Source: Pleionea sp. CnH1-48 | Lineage (GTDB): Bacteria > Pseudomonadota > Gammaproteobacteria > Enterobacterales > Kangiellaceae | Length of the DNA: 64,000 nt | NCBI RefSeq assembly: GCF_024124665.1 | Contig: NZ_JAMXSB010000006.1 | Coordinates: forward strand, 124,001 to 188,000 | Reading direction: 5' to 3' | Shown here: positions 46,266-56,710 of the stretch, piece by piece | Layout: the number at the start of each line of letters is the position of its first letter | Numbering within the stretch: the first letter of the stretch is position 1 | Position numbers and translations under genes: made by a program | The notes under the pieces: generated by a model | What the model was told of the DNA's origin: nothing | What the model saw: only the letters and a program-made list of their open reading frames with translations | Database searches by the model: none

Positions 46266-46294
46266 AAGCTCCCGTAGCAAAGCTTCAGGAGCTT
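46266..46294 (-). terminator. terminator after hfq
   Basis: On the minus strand AAGCTCC and GGAGCTT pair around a 15-base loop and are followed by TTGTTT. It lies about 20 bases beyond the hfq stop and would reduce readthrough to hflX. Confidence 0.65.
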
Positions 46295-46313
46295 GATAGA
46301 ATCACTTTAGAAA

Positions 46314-46604
46314 CTAGACGTTGCCAAAGCTTTCTTCGCCAGACTCAGATTCTGACTCAGAAGCAGCTCCGCCCGTCGCAGCTCCTTGGTGCGGCATTCG
46401 AACATTTCGTGATGGTACTATCGTTGAGATAGCATGCTTATAAACCATCTGGCTAACGGTATTTTTTAATAACACAACAAACTGGTCAAAAGACTCAACC
46501 TGACCTTGTAACTTGATACCATTAACAAGATAAATAGATACAGGAATTCTTTCTCGACGCAGAGCGTTTAAAAAAGGGTCTTGTAGAGATTGCCCTTTTG
46601 GCAT
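46314..46604 (-). CDS. hfq: RNA chaperone Hfq
   Basis: 96 residues from ATG 46604, with GGAGA upstream; an earlier start at 46640 would add 12 atypical residues. Sm1 ([41 protein letters not shown]) and Sm2 ([12 protein letters not shown]) motifs are intact. The C-terminal tail (from about residue 70) is Glu/Ser/Gly-rich. It pairs small RNAs with mRNAs. Located between miaA and hflX as in E. coli. Confidence 0.98.
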   Translation of the reverse strand: MPKGQSLQDPFLNALRRERIPVSIYLVNGIKLQGQVESFDQFVVLLKNTVSQMVYKHAISTIVPSRNVRMPHQGAATGGAASESESESGEESFGNV

Positions 46605-46895
46605 GGTTGTCTCCTTGTATATTTTTATTAAATTATTCAAGAGTCACCCAAATTTGGGAAACTGCCTGCAGACTAACTAAAAAACGCAACTACCCAAACA
46701 CCTGGCTGTGCAGTCATTGTCTTGTTCGTCGGTGAAGCAAACATATTCTCACCAAAACCAACAGTACAAAAAACCGACAGCGCTCAAAAACACAGCTGAA
46801 TGGTTCGTTATAAAGCTTACTGACTATAAAAAATAGTCCCCTTCAGTACGAAATGTTTCGGCTGATTAATAGTGTAGCACGCTAGCTGGAAACTG

Positions 46896-47843
46896 CTATA
46901 TGGCGATACTTTCTATTAAATTCAATACTTGGCGCAGATTATCTTTTGCCAAAGAATCCAGCCAACTCACGTCGTCCCAGCTGCGTAGCCAGGTAAATTG
47001 GCGCTTGGCCAGCTGACGCGTCGCAACAATACCCCGATATCGCGCTTCTGCCAAGTCATATTCGTTATTTAAATATGACCACATCTGACGATACCCAACG
47101 CAGCGAATTGATGGCATAGAAGCATCCAAGTCGCCACGCTGCATTAACGCCCGCACTTCATCTTCGAATCCAGCTTTCAGCATAAGTTCAAATCGTTGTT
47201 CAATCCGTTCATGCAACAAGCTGCGTTCTTGTGGCGCAATAGCAAACTGTTTAAAGGCGAAAGGGAACTGTTGCTCCTCTTGCTCGGCATGCCATTGCGA
47301 CAAAGGCTTACCACTAATGAGATAAACTTCGAGTGCGCGCGATAATCGTTGTGGATCATTTGGGTGCAAGCGTTGTGCCGTTATTGGATCAACCTCTTGC
47401 AACTGTCGGTGTAATTCTTGCGGCCCCTGAGATTGAATAATCGCCTCCAAGCGAGCGCGAATATCCGGCTGCGAAGTTGGCAAAGTTGCCATCCCCTGCA
47501 ACAGGGTTTTAAAGTACAACATGGTACCGCCCGCAAGAATGGGCCATTTATTATCTTCATACAGACGCTCGATCATGGCCAAAGCGTCGCAACGAAATTG
47601 CGCCGCCGAATAAGATTCTGCCGCATCACAGATATCAATCAGATGATGAGGAGCTTTGGCAAGCTCTTCGTCACTGGGTTTGGCTGTGCCAATATCCATA
47701 TCACGGTAAATCATGGCCGAGTCGACGCTGATAATTTCTCCGTTTAATTCTTCCACCAACTGCATGGCTAAATCAGTTTTGCCAGACGCTGTTGGCCCCA
47801 TTAAAAAAATAACAGGCTTATCACGAAAACGAAGTTCACTCAT
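46896..47843 (-). CDS. miaA: tRNA dimethylallyltransferase
   Basis: Adds a dimethylallyl group to A37 of tRNAs reading U-starting codons. 315 residues with the P-loop [43 protein letters not shown] and LSRALEVY. The start ATG overlaps the mutL stop by 8 bases. The 256 bases between it and hfq hold no gene and probably contain hfq promoters. Confidence 0.97.
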   Translation of the reverse strand: MSELRFRDKPVIFLMGPTASGKTDLAMQLVEELNGEIISVDSAMIYRDMDIGTAKPSDEELAKAPHHLIDICDAAESYSAAQFRCDALAMIERLYEDNKWPILAGGTMLYFKTLLQGMATLPTSQPDIRARLEAIIQSQGPQELHRQLQEVDPITAQRLHPNDPQRLSRALEVYLISGKPLSQWHAEQEEQQFPFAFKQFAIAPQERSLLHERIEQRFELMLKAGFEDEVRALMQRGDLDASMPSIRCVGYRQMWSYLNNEYDLAEARYRGIVATRQLAKRQFTWLRSWDDVSWLDSLAKDNLRQVLNLIESIAI

Positions 47844-49737
47844 GGTAACGGTTTATCTGCTCTAATATAAGATTAAAATTAACAGGCCAGGCAAAAGAAC
47901 GCCAAGTTTCTCGCGTCGTTTCATCTACCGTTGCATACCATTGCGCTAACCAGGGTTGCGTGTCATTAAACTCATCCTTGAGCAGCTGTATTAATTGTTG
48001 CACTAAGGCCGCTACAGAATTATTTAATTTGGATTGTTGCAATAACACCGATAACAACGACATCCAGAACGACGTTGGAATAGCCTCATGGATATCTGGT
48101 AACTTACGTACCATCACACTGTCAGGCCCAGCAGGCGTTAGATCAAATCCCAGTTTAGCCAAGCCGTCAAAGAGTTCGCCACTTTCCCATTGTTCGGTGT
48201 GAGTCAGCGCCAAAACTTGAGGCACAAGTAAAGGCTTCGCAACCACAGAGTCAGCCTCTTGCCAGCGTAATGCCAGCCAGTGCAGCCAAGCCTGCCATAC
48301 ATCCAGCATCCAGATTTCAGACTCCAGAGTCAGTATGGCGATGCGATCTTTCCATAAGCCCGTTGTCGTCGGTATCTGAGTCGATAGATTTGTCGTTTGT
48401 GTTGCCTGATGGTGGCGTTCTTGAGGGGTAGGTCGATAATAAGACTCAGAGCTTTTGCCTAAAGAAAAGTAAGCATCAATGGTTTGCTCAATCTCTTTGA
48501 CACTTTGCTTGTTACGAGGCCCAGAATAACTCGAGCCAGCCCCTGCCTCACTGGTGATCTTTTGAGGAACAAAGGGTTCAGGCTGTGCAGGAATGCTCGC
48601 ATCCTTAGTCACAGGAGTCGCAACATTGTTGGTCATTGAAGCTGGCACTTCAGGTTTGGAGGTTGCAAACAAATCCGTCGCAGCAGGTTCCTGCACATGA
48701 TGATTAACAACAGGCTGTTGCACGACTTCTAATTGAGCTTGCTGCTGCAAACAATCAGCAACAAGCTTCACTAAAAAATCATGAATTTGACGAGGATTTT
48801 GAAAACGAACTTCATGTTTAGTGGGATGAACGTTAACGTCTACATCTTCAGCGTCTAGCTCAATAAAAATAACATAAGCCGCAAACCGTCCTTGAGGTAT
48901 CAGCTCAGCATAACTTTGGCGAATAGCATGCCCTAATAACCGATCTTTAACAGGACGCCCATTAACCATTAATACTTGGCAATCGGATTCGCTACGATGA
49001 AAATCAGGAGCCCCCAACCAGCCACTGATACGCAACTGTTCCAGCTGCCCTTCAAAAAAAACTGATTGTTTTAAAAAGTTTTGTCCACAAGCCGCCGCTA
49101 CTTTTTGCTGCATCTCTGCAATGTTAGCCGCCGCACTGTAGCGCTTAACAATTTTGCCATTATGCTTAAGTACAAATGCCACGCCGGGCGTTGCCAGCGC
49201 TTCTCTTTTTACCGTTTCTTCAATATGTGCAAATTCTGTTTTTTCGGTACGCAAAAATTTACGCCGCGCAGGTGTATTAAAGAACAGGTCGCGCACTTCA
49301 ACACAAGTGCCAGGAGCCGCTGCAGCCGGTGTGACTTTAACAGCCATCTCTCGACCTTCAGCCACCGCTTGCCAACCTTCTTCACTGCCTTGCATTCGAC
49401 TGCGTAACAACAACCGAGAAACCGACGCAATACTGGCCAGAGCCTCGCCACGAAATCCAAGCGTCACGACACGACATAACTCACTAAAACTCTGGATTTT
49501 GCTGGTTGCATGGCGACTAAGAGCCAAAGGAAGATCATCAGGGTGAATACCACTGCCATCATCAACAATACGAATAAGTCGGGCGCCACCCCGTTCAATA
49601 TCAATTTCTATACGTGTCGCACCTGCATCAATACTATTTTCGATCAGTTCTTTTACAACCGATGCAGGACGCTCAACGACTTCACCAGCGGCAATTTGGT
49701 TTGCCAGCTGATTATCTAATTGAAGAATTCGTTTCAT
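47836..49737 (-). CDS. mutL: DNA mismatch repair protein MutL
   Basis: 633 residues. The N-terminal GHKL ATPase has [40 protein letters not shown] and [14 protein letters not shown] long Gln/Pro-rich linker (about residues 335-445) is followed by the dimerisation domain. The CPxGRP/zinc endonuclease motif of MutL from MutH-lacking bacteria is not evident, so it probably works with MutH. It overlaps amiB upstream as ATGA and miaA downstream. Confidence 0.97.
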   Translation of the reverse strand: MKRILQLDNQLANQIAAGEVVERPASVVKELIENSIDAGATRIEIDIERGGARLIRIVDDGSGIHPDDLPLALSRHATSKIQSFSELCRVVTLGFRGEALASIASVSRLLLRSRMQGSEEGWQAVAEGREMAVKVTPAAAAPGTCVEVRDLFFNTPARRKFLRTEKTEFAHIEETVKREALATPGVAFVLKHNGKIVKRYSAAANIAEMQQKVAAACGQNFLKQSVFFEGQLEQLRISGWLGAPDFHRSESDCQVLMVNGRPVKDRLLGHAIRQSYAELIPQGRFAAYVIFIELDAEDVDVNVHPTKHEVRFQNPRQIHDFLVKLVADCLQQQAQLEVVQQPVVNHHVQEPAATDLFATSKPEVPASMTNNVATPVTKDASIPAQPEPFVPQKITSEAGAGSSYSGPRNKQSVKEIEQTIDAYFSLGKSSESYYRPTPQERHHQATQTTNLSTQIPTTTGLWKDRIAILTLESEIWMLDVWQAWLHWLALRWQEADSVVAKPLLVPQVLALTHTEQWESGELFDGLAKLGFDLTPAGPDSVMVRKLPDIHEAIPTSFWMSLLSVLLQQSKLNNSVAALVQQLIQLLKDEFNDTQPWLAQWYATVDETTRETWRSFAWPVNFNLILEQINRYHE

Positions 49738-51059
49738 TTACCAGAACCGGGGATAACAAGCTTTTGGCCAACTCGCAATTGGCTGTTCTTTAATTGATTA
49801 GCCTTTTTAAGCTGAGCCATTGAAACGCCATATCGAGAAGCAATTTCTGACAAAGTATCACCTTTTCGAATGGTGTAGTTGCGCGTTTGTTTATTCGCAA
49901 ACAAAGTGCCGCTAGGTGGATAGGTTTTAAAGTAATCACGCAATCCTTTGAACACCGACTCTGCAATCTTGCGACGATGAGATTTTGTGCGTAAGAGCTT
50001 TTCTTCCTTGGGATTAGAAATAAACGCCATTTCGACCAAGATACCGGGAATGTCTGGATTTTTTAAAACAACAAAACTGGCTTTCTGGACTCTTTTGTTG
50101 CCATGCATTTTGGGAACCGCTTTACGCAGATAACCATACACTTCGTCGGCGGCAGATAAACTCACAGACTGCGTATGAGTTGTCGATAAATCCAGCAGAA
50201 CTTGCTGCAATAGCTTGTCCTTATTACTGAGATCTTCAACACCACCCAATAGCTCAGAGTTTTTCTCATCTTGTTCCAACCAACGACCAATTTCTGAACT
50301 GGCTCCTTTTTGTGATACCACCCAGACCGAAGCCCCTCTTGCTCGTTTATCGTGAAAAGCATCGGCGTGGATAGAAACAAAAAAATCGGCCTGATTGCGA
50401 CGAGCAATCTGAGTTCGCTTACGCAGGCTCAAATAGTAATCACCCGAACGAACCAGTACGGCTTTCATACCTGGCTCTTTGTTAATCAAGGACGCCAGAT
50501 ATTTAGCAACTCTTAATGCAATGACTTTTTCTTTGGTGCCTTTAGCACCAATAGCACCGGGATCTTCACCACCATGCCCGGCATCCACGGCAATCACTAT
50601 GTCGCGAAGGCCTTTAGGTTGATTAACTTTCTTTTCTTTTTTGGGTTTACTAACAGGAGCGACTTTGTCTTCGAGATCAATAACCAGACGGTGGCCGTAA
50701 TTTTGATAAGGTTTAAGTGCAAAGGATTTGTGTTTTACCTGCTTTTTAAGATCGAGAACAACACGCACGCTGCCTTTTTGTTCACTGGTTCTAACACGTT
50801 TAATAAACGCTGATTGAATGGCTAAGTCAGCCGGATTAAAAGCCAGCTTGGATTGTTCTACATCCACCACCAGACGTTCAGGATTATCCAAATAAAAAAT
50901 ATTATGGGTTGCAGGATCAGACAGATCGACAACCACTCGCGCACTGTCCGGTGACTGCCAAAAACGCATGCCCTTAATCTCGGCACTATGGCAAATAGCC
51001 GATACAAGCATCAAGCTTGTTAACAGGAATTTCTTAACGTGAGACTTCATTACGCTCAT
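49734..51059 (-). CDS. amiB: N-acetylmuramoyl-L-alanine amidase AmiB with LysM
   Basis: 441 residues: signal peptide (FLLTSLMLVSAICHSAE), AMIN domain (about 28-130), zinc Amidase_3 domain (VIAVDAGHGGEDPGAIG, VSIHADAF, EMAFISNPKEE) and a C-terminal LysM (YTIRKGDTLSEIASRYGVSMAQLKKANQL). Cleaves septal peptidoglycan during daughter-cell separation, normally activated by an EnvC-type partner. Placement between tsaE and mutL supports AmiB. Three codons separate two candidate starts. Confidence 0.95.
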   Translation of the reverse strand: MSVMKSHVKKFLLTSLMLVSAICHSAEIKGMRFWQSPDSARVVVDLSDPATHNIFYLDNPERLVVDVEQSKLAFNPADLAIQSAFIKRVRTSEQKGSVRVVLDLKKQVKHKSFALKPYQNYGHRLVIDLEDKVAPVSKPKKEKKVNQPKGLRDIVIAVDAGHGGEDPGAIGAKGTKEKVIALRVAKYLASLINKEPGMKAVLVRSGDYYLSLRKRTQIARRNQADFFVSIHADAFHDKRARGASVWVVSQKGASSEIGRWLEQDEKNSELLGGVEDLSNKDKLLQQVLLDLSTTHTQSVSLSAADEVYGYLRKAVPKMHGNKRVQKASFVVLKNPDIPGILVEMAFISNPKEEKLLRTKSHRRKIAESVFKGLRDYFKTYPPSGTLFANKQTRNYTIRKGDTLSEIASRYGVSMAQLKKANQLKNSQLRVGQKLVIPGSGK

Positions 51060-51241
51060 AATAAAACAACGTACTCCAGCTTTCGCTCAATGATACTTTA
51101 TTATTTTCTGACCAACCTTAAGATCATCTGAACAATCCGGGTCATTTTTGGGTGTATCAGTTGGCTTATTAATAGGTGCCTGCCAACTCTCTCAGCTTAG
51201 AAGAGTGACGACTGAGTTTACTGTGTGAGATTATGCACAAG

Positions 51242-51718
51242 TTAACTCATCTGTTCCAGTTTTGACCAAACTTGCGCATCGAAGCACTGCAAGGTGGCTT
51301 CTCTGCCGTCGCCCTTAGGTTGCAAATGAATAATTAGCTCTGGCTCGGGGAGCCACCCCTGGCCTTTATCGGGCCACTCAATTAAACAAAGCCCCTGCTG
51401 TTCACCAAAATACTCATCAACCCCAATGTACTCTAACTCTTCAGGATCAGCCAGACGATACAGGTCAAAATGAAAAATATGACGTCCACCAACCAGATAA
51501 GGCTCTACTAAAGTATAGGTCGGACTTTTAGTACTGCCTTCAAAGCCTAATGATCGTAGTAACCCTCGCACTAGAGTTGTTTTGCCCGCTCCCAGCTCTC
51601 CCAGCAGGTAGATCACCCCAGCTTCTGATAATACAGAAGCACAGAGTCCTCCGAGTTTTTCGGTGGCTTCGGCATCAGCAAGGAAAAAAGATTGGCTTCC
51701 TAACATAGTATTTGGCAT
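51242..51718 (-). CDS. tsaE: tRNA threonylcarbamoyladenosine synthesis ATPase TsaE
   Basis: 158-residue P-loop ATPase needed for t6A37 formation. GELGAGKTTLVRGLLRSLG, STKSPTYTLVEPY, HFDLYRLADPEELEYIG and CLIEWPDKG are diagnostic. It follows nnr after 14 bases on the minus strand. About 180 bases without a gene separate it from amiB. Confidence 0.96.
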   Translation of the reverse strand: MPNTMLGSQSFFLADAEATEKLGGLCASVLSEAGVIYLLGELGAGKTTLVRGLLRSLGFEGSTKSPTYTLVEPYLVGGRHIFHFDLYRLADPEELEYIGVDEYFGEQQGLCLIEWPDKGQGWLPEPELIIHLQPKGDGREATLQCFDAQVWSKLEQMS

Positions 51719-51732
51719 AGATCGATGTATCT

Positions 51733-53262
51733 CTAAGGTGCGGGATTAACCAGGGTGCGAATATAAGGCATCAGGTCGGTCGCTAACAAGCCCCGGTGGT
51801 GTGCTTTCTCAGTTTTTTGTTCACATGCATCGTCGGCGGCAAGTCCATGAATAGCCACACCCAGCTGACTCGCATCATAAGCCGGGATACCTTGTGCCAT
51901 AAGTCCAGCAATGATCCCAGTCAGTACATCTCCCATTCCTCCACTGGCCATACCGGGATTACCATAGGTAGCCACGGATGTTTTACCATTCGACGCAATT
52001 AGAGAGCCAGCTCCTTTTAACACACAAACACCACCATAGACTTCGTTGAGCCGTTCGACGGCAGAGAAACGATCTCGCTGAATATCGGCATTGGCACACT
52101 CCAGCAACCGAGCCGCTTCTCCCGGATGAGGTGTGATAACTCGTAGCGGCTGATTGACTGGATTTTCTGAGGCTGGATTTTCAGACAACCATGTTAAGGC
52201 GTCAGCATCATATACACAGGGCACTTTATTGGAAACAACAAATTCGTCCACCGCAGCAGCCAGCTGTCGTCCCCATGAATCCAGCCCTAAGCCAGGACCC
52301 ATCGCTATCACGGAAGCTTTTTTTAACAAGGGAACCAGCCTGCTAATGTCGATATCTTCGCCGACGCCATGGCTCATAATTTCGGGCCGTTGCACTGACA
52401 CTAGCGCAGCATGGCTCTGATGGGTCAAGACGCTGACTAACCCCGCCCCTGTGCGCCCAGCCGCTTCTGCCGCCATACGAGCAGCCCCTGCCATTCCCGG
52501 AGCTCCCCCCACAATAAGAACATGGCCAAACATCCCTTTATGGCACACGGGAGGTCTCGGCTTTAACCAGCGTATGCCTTGTTCATAACGATAGTGGGAC
52601 ACTTTAGTCGATACCAGCGAAAAAACGCCCTGCCCGCACTCCAGCTCGTCGAGTTCAATATCCCCGCACACATCGGCTGCCTGGCCAGTTAACAAGCCAC
52701 GCTTTTGCCCAATAAAGGTGAGTGTCACTGAAGCTTCAATACACACACCACAAATCATTCCAGTATCGGCATCCAGGCCACTGGGAATATCAAGAGCTAA
52801 AACAGGTAAGGCACACTGATTGAGGGCGTGAATCACTTGAGTATAAGGTTCGCGAACATCGCTTTGAATGCCAATCCCTAGCATCGCATCAATAATCAAG
52901 TCGTGGCCTTCAAGAAGGGCCTCTGACCAGCTCACGACTTCTACGGATGTTTGCTTTAGCAGCTCAAAAGCTCTTCCAGCATCACCTTTGGGCAAAAACT
53001 CCGGCTTTAACATCACAACCTGAACATTCAGGCCTGCCTGCTGAGCTAAACGTGCGACAATAAAGCCGTCGCCGCCATTATTGCCTTTACCGCATATTAC
53101 CAATAATCGTTGCGCCAGAGGCCAGCGTCGACGTAATAAATCGAATGCCGCTTTACCCGCCCGCTCCATCAACGCATAAGTACTGCCATCATGAAAACGC
53201 GCGTAGAGTTTTTCTAACTTGCGGATCTGCTCAATGTTGTAAACACTTTGGTTATCGGCCAT
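51733..53262 (-). CDS. nnr: bifunctional NAD(P)H-hydrate epimerase/dehydratase
   Basis: 509 residues repairing hydrated NADH and NADPH. The N-terminal YjeF_N epimerase domain (VICGKGNNGGDGFIVARLA, DAMLGIG, DIPSGLDADTG) is followed by the C-terminal ADP-dependent dehydratase (AMGPGLG, VITPHPGEAARLL, VLKGAGSLIA, GNPGMASGGMGDVLTGIIAGL). It lies 15 bases downstream of orn; queG, present here in E. coli, is absent. Confidence 0.95.
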   Translation of the reverse strand: MADNQSVYNIEQIRKLEKLYARFHDGSTYALMERAGKAAFDLLRRRWPLAQRLLVICGKGNNGGDGFIVARLAQQAGLNVQVVMLKPEFLPKGDAGRAFELLKQTSVEVVSWSEALLEGHDLIIDAMLGIGIQSDVREPYTQVIHALNQCALPVLALDIPSGLDADTGMICGVCIEASVTLTFIGQKRGLLTGQAADVCGDIELDELECGQGVFSLVSTKVSHYRYEQGIRWLKPRPPVCHKGMFGHVLIVGGAPGMAGAARMAAEAAGRTGAGLVSVLTHQSHAALVSVQRPEIMSHGVGEDIDISRLVPLLKKASVIAMGPGLGLDSWGRQLAAAVDEFVVSNKVPCVYDADALTWLSENPASENPVNQPLRVITPHPGEAARLLECANADIQRDRFSAVERLNEVYGGVCVLKGAGSLIASNGKTSVATYGNPGMASGGMGDVLTGIIAGLMAQGIPAYDASQLGVAIHGLAADDACEQKTEKAHHRGLLATDLMPYIRTLVNPAP

Positions 53263-53277
53263 AGCAGCAATGACTAC

Positions 53278-53820
53278 TTATATTTTGAACACATGCTCCC
53301 GATAATAACGCAGTTCTTCAATGGATTCGCGGATATCATCCAGAGCCAGGTGCGCCCCTTTCTTAGTAAATCCTTTAGCAATGTCAGGTTGCCAGCGGTT
53401 GGCCAGCTCTTTAATCGTACTCACATCAATATGACGATAGTGAAAATAAGCTTCCAGTTGAGGCATACCACGCACCATAAAGCGCCGGTCCTGACACACA
53501 CTGTTACCGCACATGGGCGATTTTTTTGCCGGTATCCACTGTTGTAAAAACTCAATGGTCTGCTGCTCGGCATCGGCTGCGCTGTAGGAGCTGTCTTTGA
53601 CTCTTTGTGTGAGTCCAGATTTTCCGTGGTGAGAAGTATTCCACTCATCCATTGCATCTAACACTGAGTCAGGTTGGTGGATGGCAATCACAGGCCCCTC
53701 GGCCAAAATGTTCAGCTCTTTGTCGGTGACTATGGTGGCAATTTCGATGATTTTATCGTGATCTGGCTCCAGACCTGTCATCTCCAGATCAACCCAAATT
53801 AAGTTCTGTTCGTCTATCAT
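53278..53820 (-). CDS. orn: oligoribonuclease
   Basis: 180-residue DEDDh 3'-5' exonuclease that degrades 2-5 nt RNAs, including pGpG from c-di-GMP breakdown. [39 protein letters not shown] and [14 protein letters not shown] contain the catalytic residues. First gene of a minus-strand run with nnr and tsaE; divergent from phhB. Fits the several GGDEF/EAL proteins nearby functionally. Confidence 0.98.
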   Translation of the reverse strand: MIDEQNLIWVDLEMTGLEPDHDKIIEIATIVTDKELNILAEGPVIAIHQPDSVLDAMDEWNTSHHGKSGLTQRVKDSSYSAADAEQQTIEFLQQWIPAKKSPMCGNSVCQDRRFMVRGMPQLEAYFHYRHIDVSTIKELANRWQPDIAKGFTKKGAHLALDDIRESIEELRYYREHVFKI

Positions 53821-53910
53821 TCAATTCACCGTTTTGGTTTCAAAGCATTTTCCGTTATGATCCTCACACTATCATAACAGTCTAGCAGCCTAAATAAGGA
53901 AAACAGAATC

Positions 53911-54288
53911 ATGACCGCTTTGGTTGATCAAAAGTGCCGCTACAACGACGAAGGCAAAGCCCCCGTTCCAGAAGCCACTGCACAAGAATATATGCAACAA
54001 CTTGCAGGTTGGGTAATGAATGAAGCTGGCAACGAAATAAGCCGCGAATTTCTTTTTAAGAACTACTATCACACAATGAATTTTGTTAACGCAATAGCCT
54101 GGATTGCTAACAAAGAAGCGCACCACCCCGATATGGAAGTTAACTATGGCCGCTGCCTGGTTAAGTTTACCACCCATGACATCGGCAATAGCTTAAGCAT
54201 TAATGACTTTATCACTGCGGCAAAAGTTAATGCGCTGCTAGATGCAGGTGATTTTGGTCCTAAGCTGGTTGAGCCAGAAAACAACTAA
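53911..54288 (+). CDS. phhB: pterin-4a-carbinolamine dehydratase
   Basis: 125 residues with the DCoH signature: FKNYYHTMNFVNAIAWIANKEAHHPDMEVNYGRCLVKFTTHDIGNSLSINDFITAAKVN. Recycles the pterin cofactor of aromatic amino acid hydroxylases or supports Moco enzymes. AAGGA stands about 12 bases before the ATG. No phhA is in view. It is followed by rsgA after 9 bases, so they are cotranscribed. Confidence 0.92.
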   Translation: MTALVDQKCRYNDEGKAPVPEATAQEYMQQLAGWVMNEAGNEISREFLFKNYYHTMNFVNAIAWIANKEAHHPDMEVNYGRCLVKFTTHDIGNSLSINDFITAAKVNALLDAGDFGPKLVEPENN

Positions 54289-54297
54289 TGGTTCATT

Positions 54298-55296
54298 GTG
54301 GCTAAACGTCAGAAACTCTCTCATCAACAAAAACGTCGAGTACAGCAGAGCCAGCAAAAAAAGCTGGCTCGTGGAAAACGCGTAGCACCAGATATCGACA
54401 CCGACAATCTGGGCCCATTGCAACAAGGCATTGTGATCAGCCGTTTTGGCGAACAAGCGGATGTCGCTGACTCCGACCAACAGGTATTTCGGTGCTATTT
54501 ACGCCAGAATCTCGGTAGCCTTGTTAGTGGCGACATTGTTATGTTCCGTCTCGACAAACAGCAACACGGTATTGTCGAAGCCGTCGAAGAAAGACGCAGT
54601 GAACTCACTCGCCCCACAGCACACTCAGGGCTAAAAACCATCGTTGCAAATATCGATCATATCTATATTGTCATTGCTCCTTTACCTGACTTTTCCAGTG
54701 TCATGCTGGATAGATATTTGGTCGCTTGTGAACTGGCGGGCATTGACACCAGTATCATTCTGAATAAGGTCGATCTTTACTCTCCAGACGCCTACCAGCA
54801 GATGCAAGCCCATCTCGATATTTATCGTGCTCTCGACTACCCCGTGTATGAAAGCAGTTGTAAACAACATCAGGGGATTGAAGCGATACAAGCGTCTTTG
54901 GCATCAAAAGACAGCATTCTGGTAGGACAATCAGGGGTGGGTAAGTCATCTCTTATCAATGAGCTTTTACCTGATGTAGCAGCCCTCACTGGTGCTGTAT
55001 CAGAGAATTCACGCCTGGGAACTCACACGACCACCGCATCCAAGCTCTATTTTCTGTCAGGGGGAGGCCACATTATTGACTCTCCAGGAACGCGAGAATT
55101 TGGACTTTGGCATTTACCAGCCGACGATCTGTTAAGAGGATTCAAAGAACTCTACCCGATTCAAAACCAGTGCAAATTCAGAAACTGCCAGCATCTCAAC
55201 GAGCCTGGTTGTGCGATTCAAAAAGCAGTGAGTGAACACAGTGTTGAGCTAAGCCGATTTGAAAGCTATCAGTCCATCCTCAAAAGCCTGTCATAG
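54298..55296 (+). CDS. rsgA: ribosome small-subunit biogenesis GTPase RsgA
   Basis: 332 residues starting at GTG 54298. A basic N-terminus (KLSHQQKRRVQQSQQKK) and OB fold precede the circularly permuted GTPase (NKVDLY before GQSGVGKSSLINELL, DSPGTREFGL) and a zinc-binding C-terminus (CKFRNCQHLNEPGCAIQKAV). It releases RbfA and checks 30S maturation. In E. coli it is divergent from orn; here phhB lies between. Confidence 0.96.
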   Translation: MAKRQKLSHQQKRRVQQSQQKKLARGKRVAPDIDTDNLGPLQQGIVISRFGEQADVADSDQQVFRCYLRQNLGSLVSGDIVMFRLDKQQHGIVEAVEERRSELTRPTAHSGLKTIVANIDHIYIVIAPLPDFSSVMLDRYLVACELAGIDTSIILNKVDLYSPDAYQQMQAHLDIYRALDYPVYESSCKQHQGIEAIQASLASKDSILVGQSGVGKSSLINELLPDVAALTGAVSENSRLGTHTTTASKLYFLSGGGHIIDSPGTREFGLWHLPADDLLRGFKELYPIQNQCKFRNCQHLNEPGCAIQKAVSEHSVELSRFESYQSILKSLS

Positions 55297-55349
55297 ACGG
55301 GCATTGTTTGGCCAGGTTTTGACCAATATAGGTCTATAAGAAAAAAGGC

Positions 55350-55378
55350 TTGCCAAAGTGGCGTTATCGTTTTAAAAT
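55350..55378 (+). promoter_or_regulatory. strong promoter for the tRNA-Gly genes
   Basis: TTGCCA (55350-55355) and TAAAAT (55373-55378) are separated by exactly 17 bases, followed by a GC-rich discriminator (TCGCGCCC) typical of stringently controlled stable RNA promoters. The first tRNA begins 89 bases downstream. Confidence 0.78.
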
Positions 55379-55467
55379 TCGCGCCCACTTGCGGCAATAC
55401 CAGTCTAAAACAGACGTTGCTAAGGGTAGTTAAGAGATTACAAAGGCGCTTGTCTTTGTTACAAGAT

Positions 55468-55543
<76 letters not shown>

Positions 55544-55600
55544 ATTTCTTAATATCAGCAAGTGACAAAGCAAAGAGGCATTCGCACTTTGCATCATGAC

Positions 55601-55676
<76 letters not shown>

Positions 55677-55703
55677 ATTTTTACCTAAAACCTCCAAAAA
55701 CTC

Positions 55704-56159
55704 TTAAACCGCCATTTGGTAGTTTGTGCTATTGCATCCAGCTTGATGAGTTCCCTGCAAAGACGTTTCGATTTTATTGCGAACCGCTTCAGAGCTATCA
55801 ATAAATTTGATCAACGCATGACGAAACTCAATAAAGTCCAGTTTTTGAACATCGCCAGAATATGAAACCTGTAACTCTTTCTCTATTTGATCGAAGACAA
55901 TTTCAAAGCCATTAGGATCTTGACGATACAAGTTAAGCGACAACGCATGCTGAAAGATGCCGTCCTGACTATTCGAGATATTCTTTAGCAAATTAGCGGT
56001 TAAGAAAAAACATTGCTCCCATTTTGAAGCGCTGATGACCAACTCAAGACCACACTGAGTCGTAATAAAACATTTACCCTGTTCATCTAATTTGAACTCA
56101 CGACCAAACTGCTGACTCAAATCATACAACCATCGTGTTACTTGCATTTTTGCATTCAT
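55704..56159 (-). CDS. second CesT-like (type III chaperone-like) protein
   Basis: 151 residues from ATG 56159, preceded by GGAGGAAA; a longer in-frame start at 56192 is less likely. Layout matches class I secretion chaperones: N-terminal helix (VTRWLYDLSQQFGREFKLDEQG), strands (CFITTQCGLELVISAS, CFFLTANLLKNI), a central GIFQHALSLNLYRQDPNGFEIVFDQIEKELQVSYSGDVQKLDFIEF and C-terminal helix RHALIKFIDSSEAVRNKIE. Similarity to the chaperone at 38466 is structural, not close in sequence. No effector-like gene adjoins it: it lies between tRNA-Gly and a GFA gene. Moderate confidence. Confidence 0.6.
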   Translation of the reverse strand: MNAKMQVTRWLYDLSQQFGREFKLDEQGKCFITTQCGLELVISASKWEQCFFLTANLLKNISNSQDGIFQHALSLNLYRQDPNGFEIVFDQIEKELQVSYSGDVQKLDFIEFRHALIKFIDSSEAVRNKIETSLQGTHQAGCNSTNYQMAV

Positions 56160-56258
56160 CTGCGACTTTCCTCCAATCAGAACCTTATTCATTTTTCATT
56201 ACTGATTTAGTAACAAAAAAAGCACGTTGGTTGCACATATCAAAAACATTCAATGAGC

Positions 56259-56669
56259 TTATGACTGTCGGCTCTGTGGAAAACGTTTTAAATCATCCGC
56301 AATACGATGCCATGAGATCTCGCTTTCGGTATAGATATGGTAAGTGGGCTGAACTTGTTCCGGCTCATCCAGTGATGGGATAGCTAAGGTAAAATAATCA
56401 GGATGACGGGAATCCCGAAAGCTTAAGGTTGCTCCGCAGTCACGACAAAAGCCACGACGAACATGCTCTGACGAAGAATATTCAAAGACACTTCCCTTAA
56501 ACCACTGAACCTGCTCTACCTTAAAGTCCATCCAGCTAGACACAGGCGCACCCGCTACCTTCTGGCACATACGACAATGGCAATACTCAGCGGCAAAAGG
56601 TTCTCCATAAACTCGATAACGAATGGCTCCGCAAAGACAACCACCTTCCAATACTTTATCTTTATGCAT
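56259..56669 (-). CDS. GFA (CENP-V/Mss4-like) zinc protein
   Basis: 136 residues of the glutathione-dependent formaldehyde-activating enzyme fold. Zinc ligands lie in GGCLCGAIRY, YCHCRMCQK and FCRDCGATLSFRDS; the C-terminal half has HIYTESEISWHRI. Function varies widely in the family, so the substrate is unknown. Codirectional with the AraC gene upstream, which is 41 bases away. Confidence 0.9.
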   Translation of the reverse strand: MHKDKVLEGGCLCGAIRYRVYGEPFAAEYCHCRMCQKVAGAPVSSWMDFKVEQVQWFKGSVFEYSSSEHVRRGFCRDCGATLSFRDSRHPDYFTLAIPSLDEPEQVQPTYHIYTESEISWHRIADDLKRFPQSRQS

Positions 56670-56710
56670 GATTTATCCTGCCAATGGGTATAACAATTTA
56701 TTTTTATACA

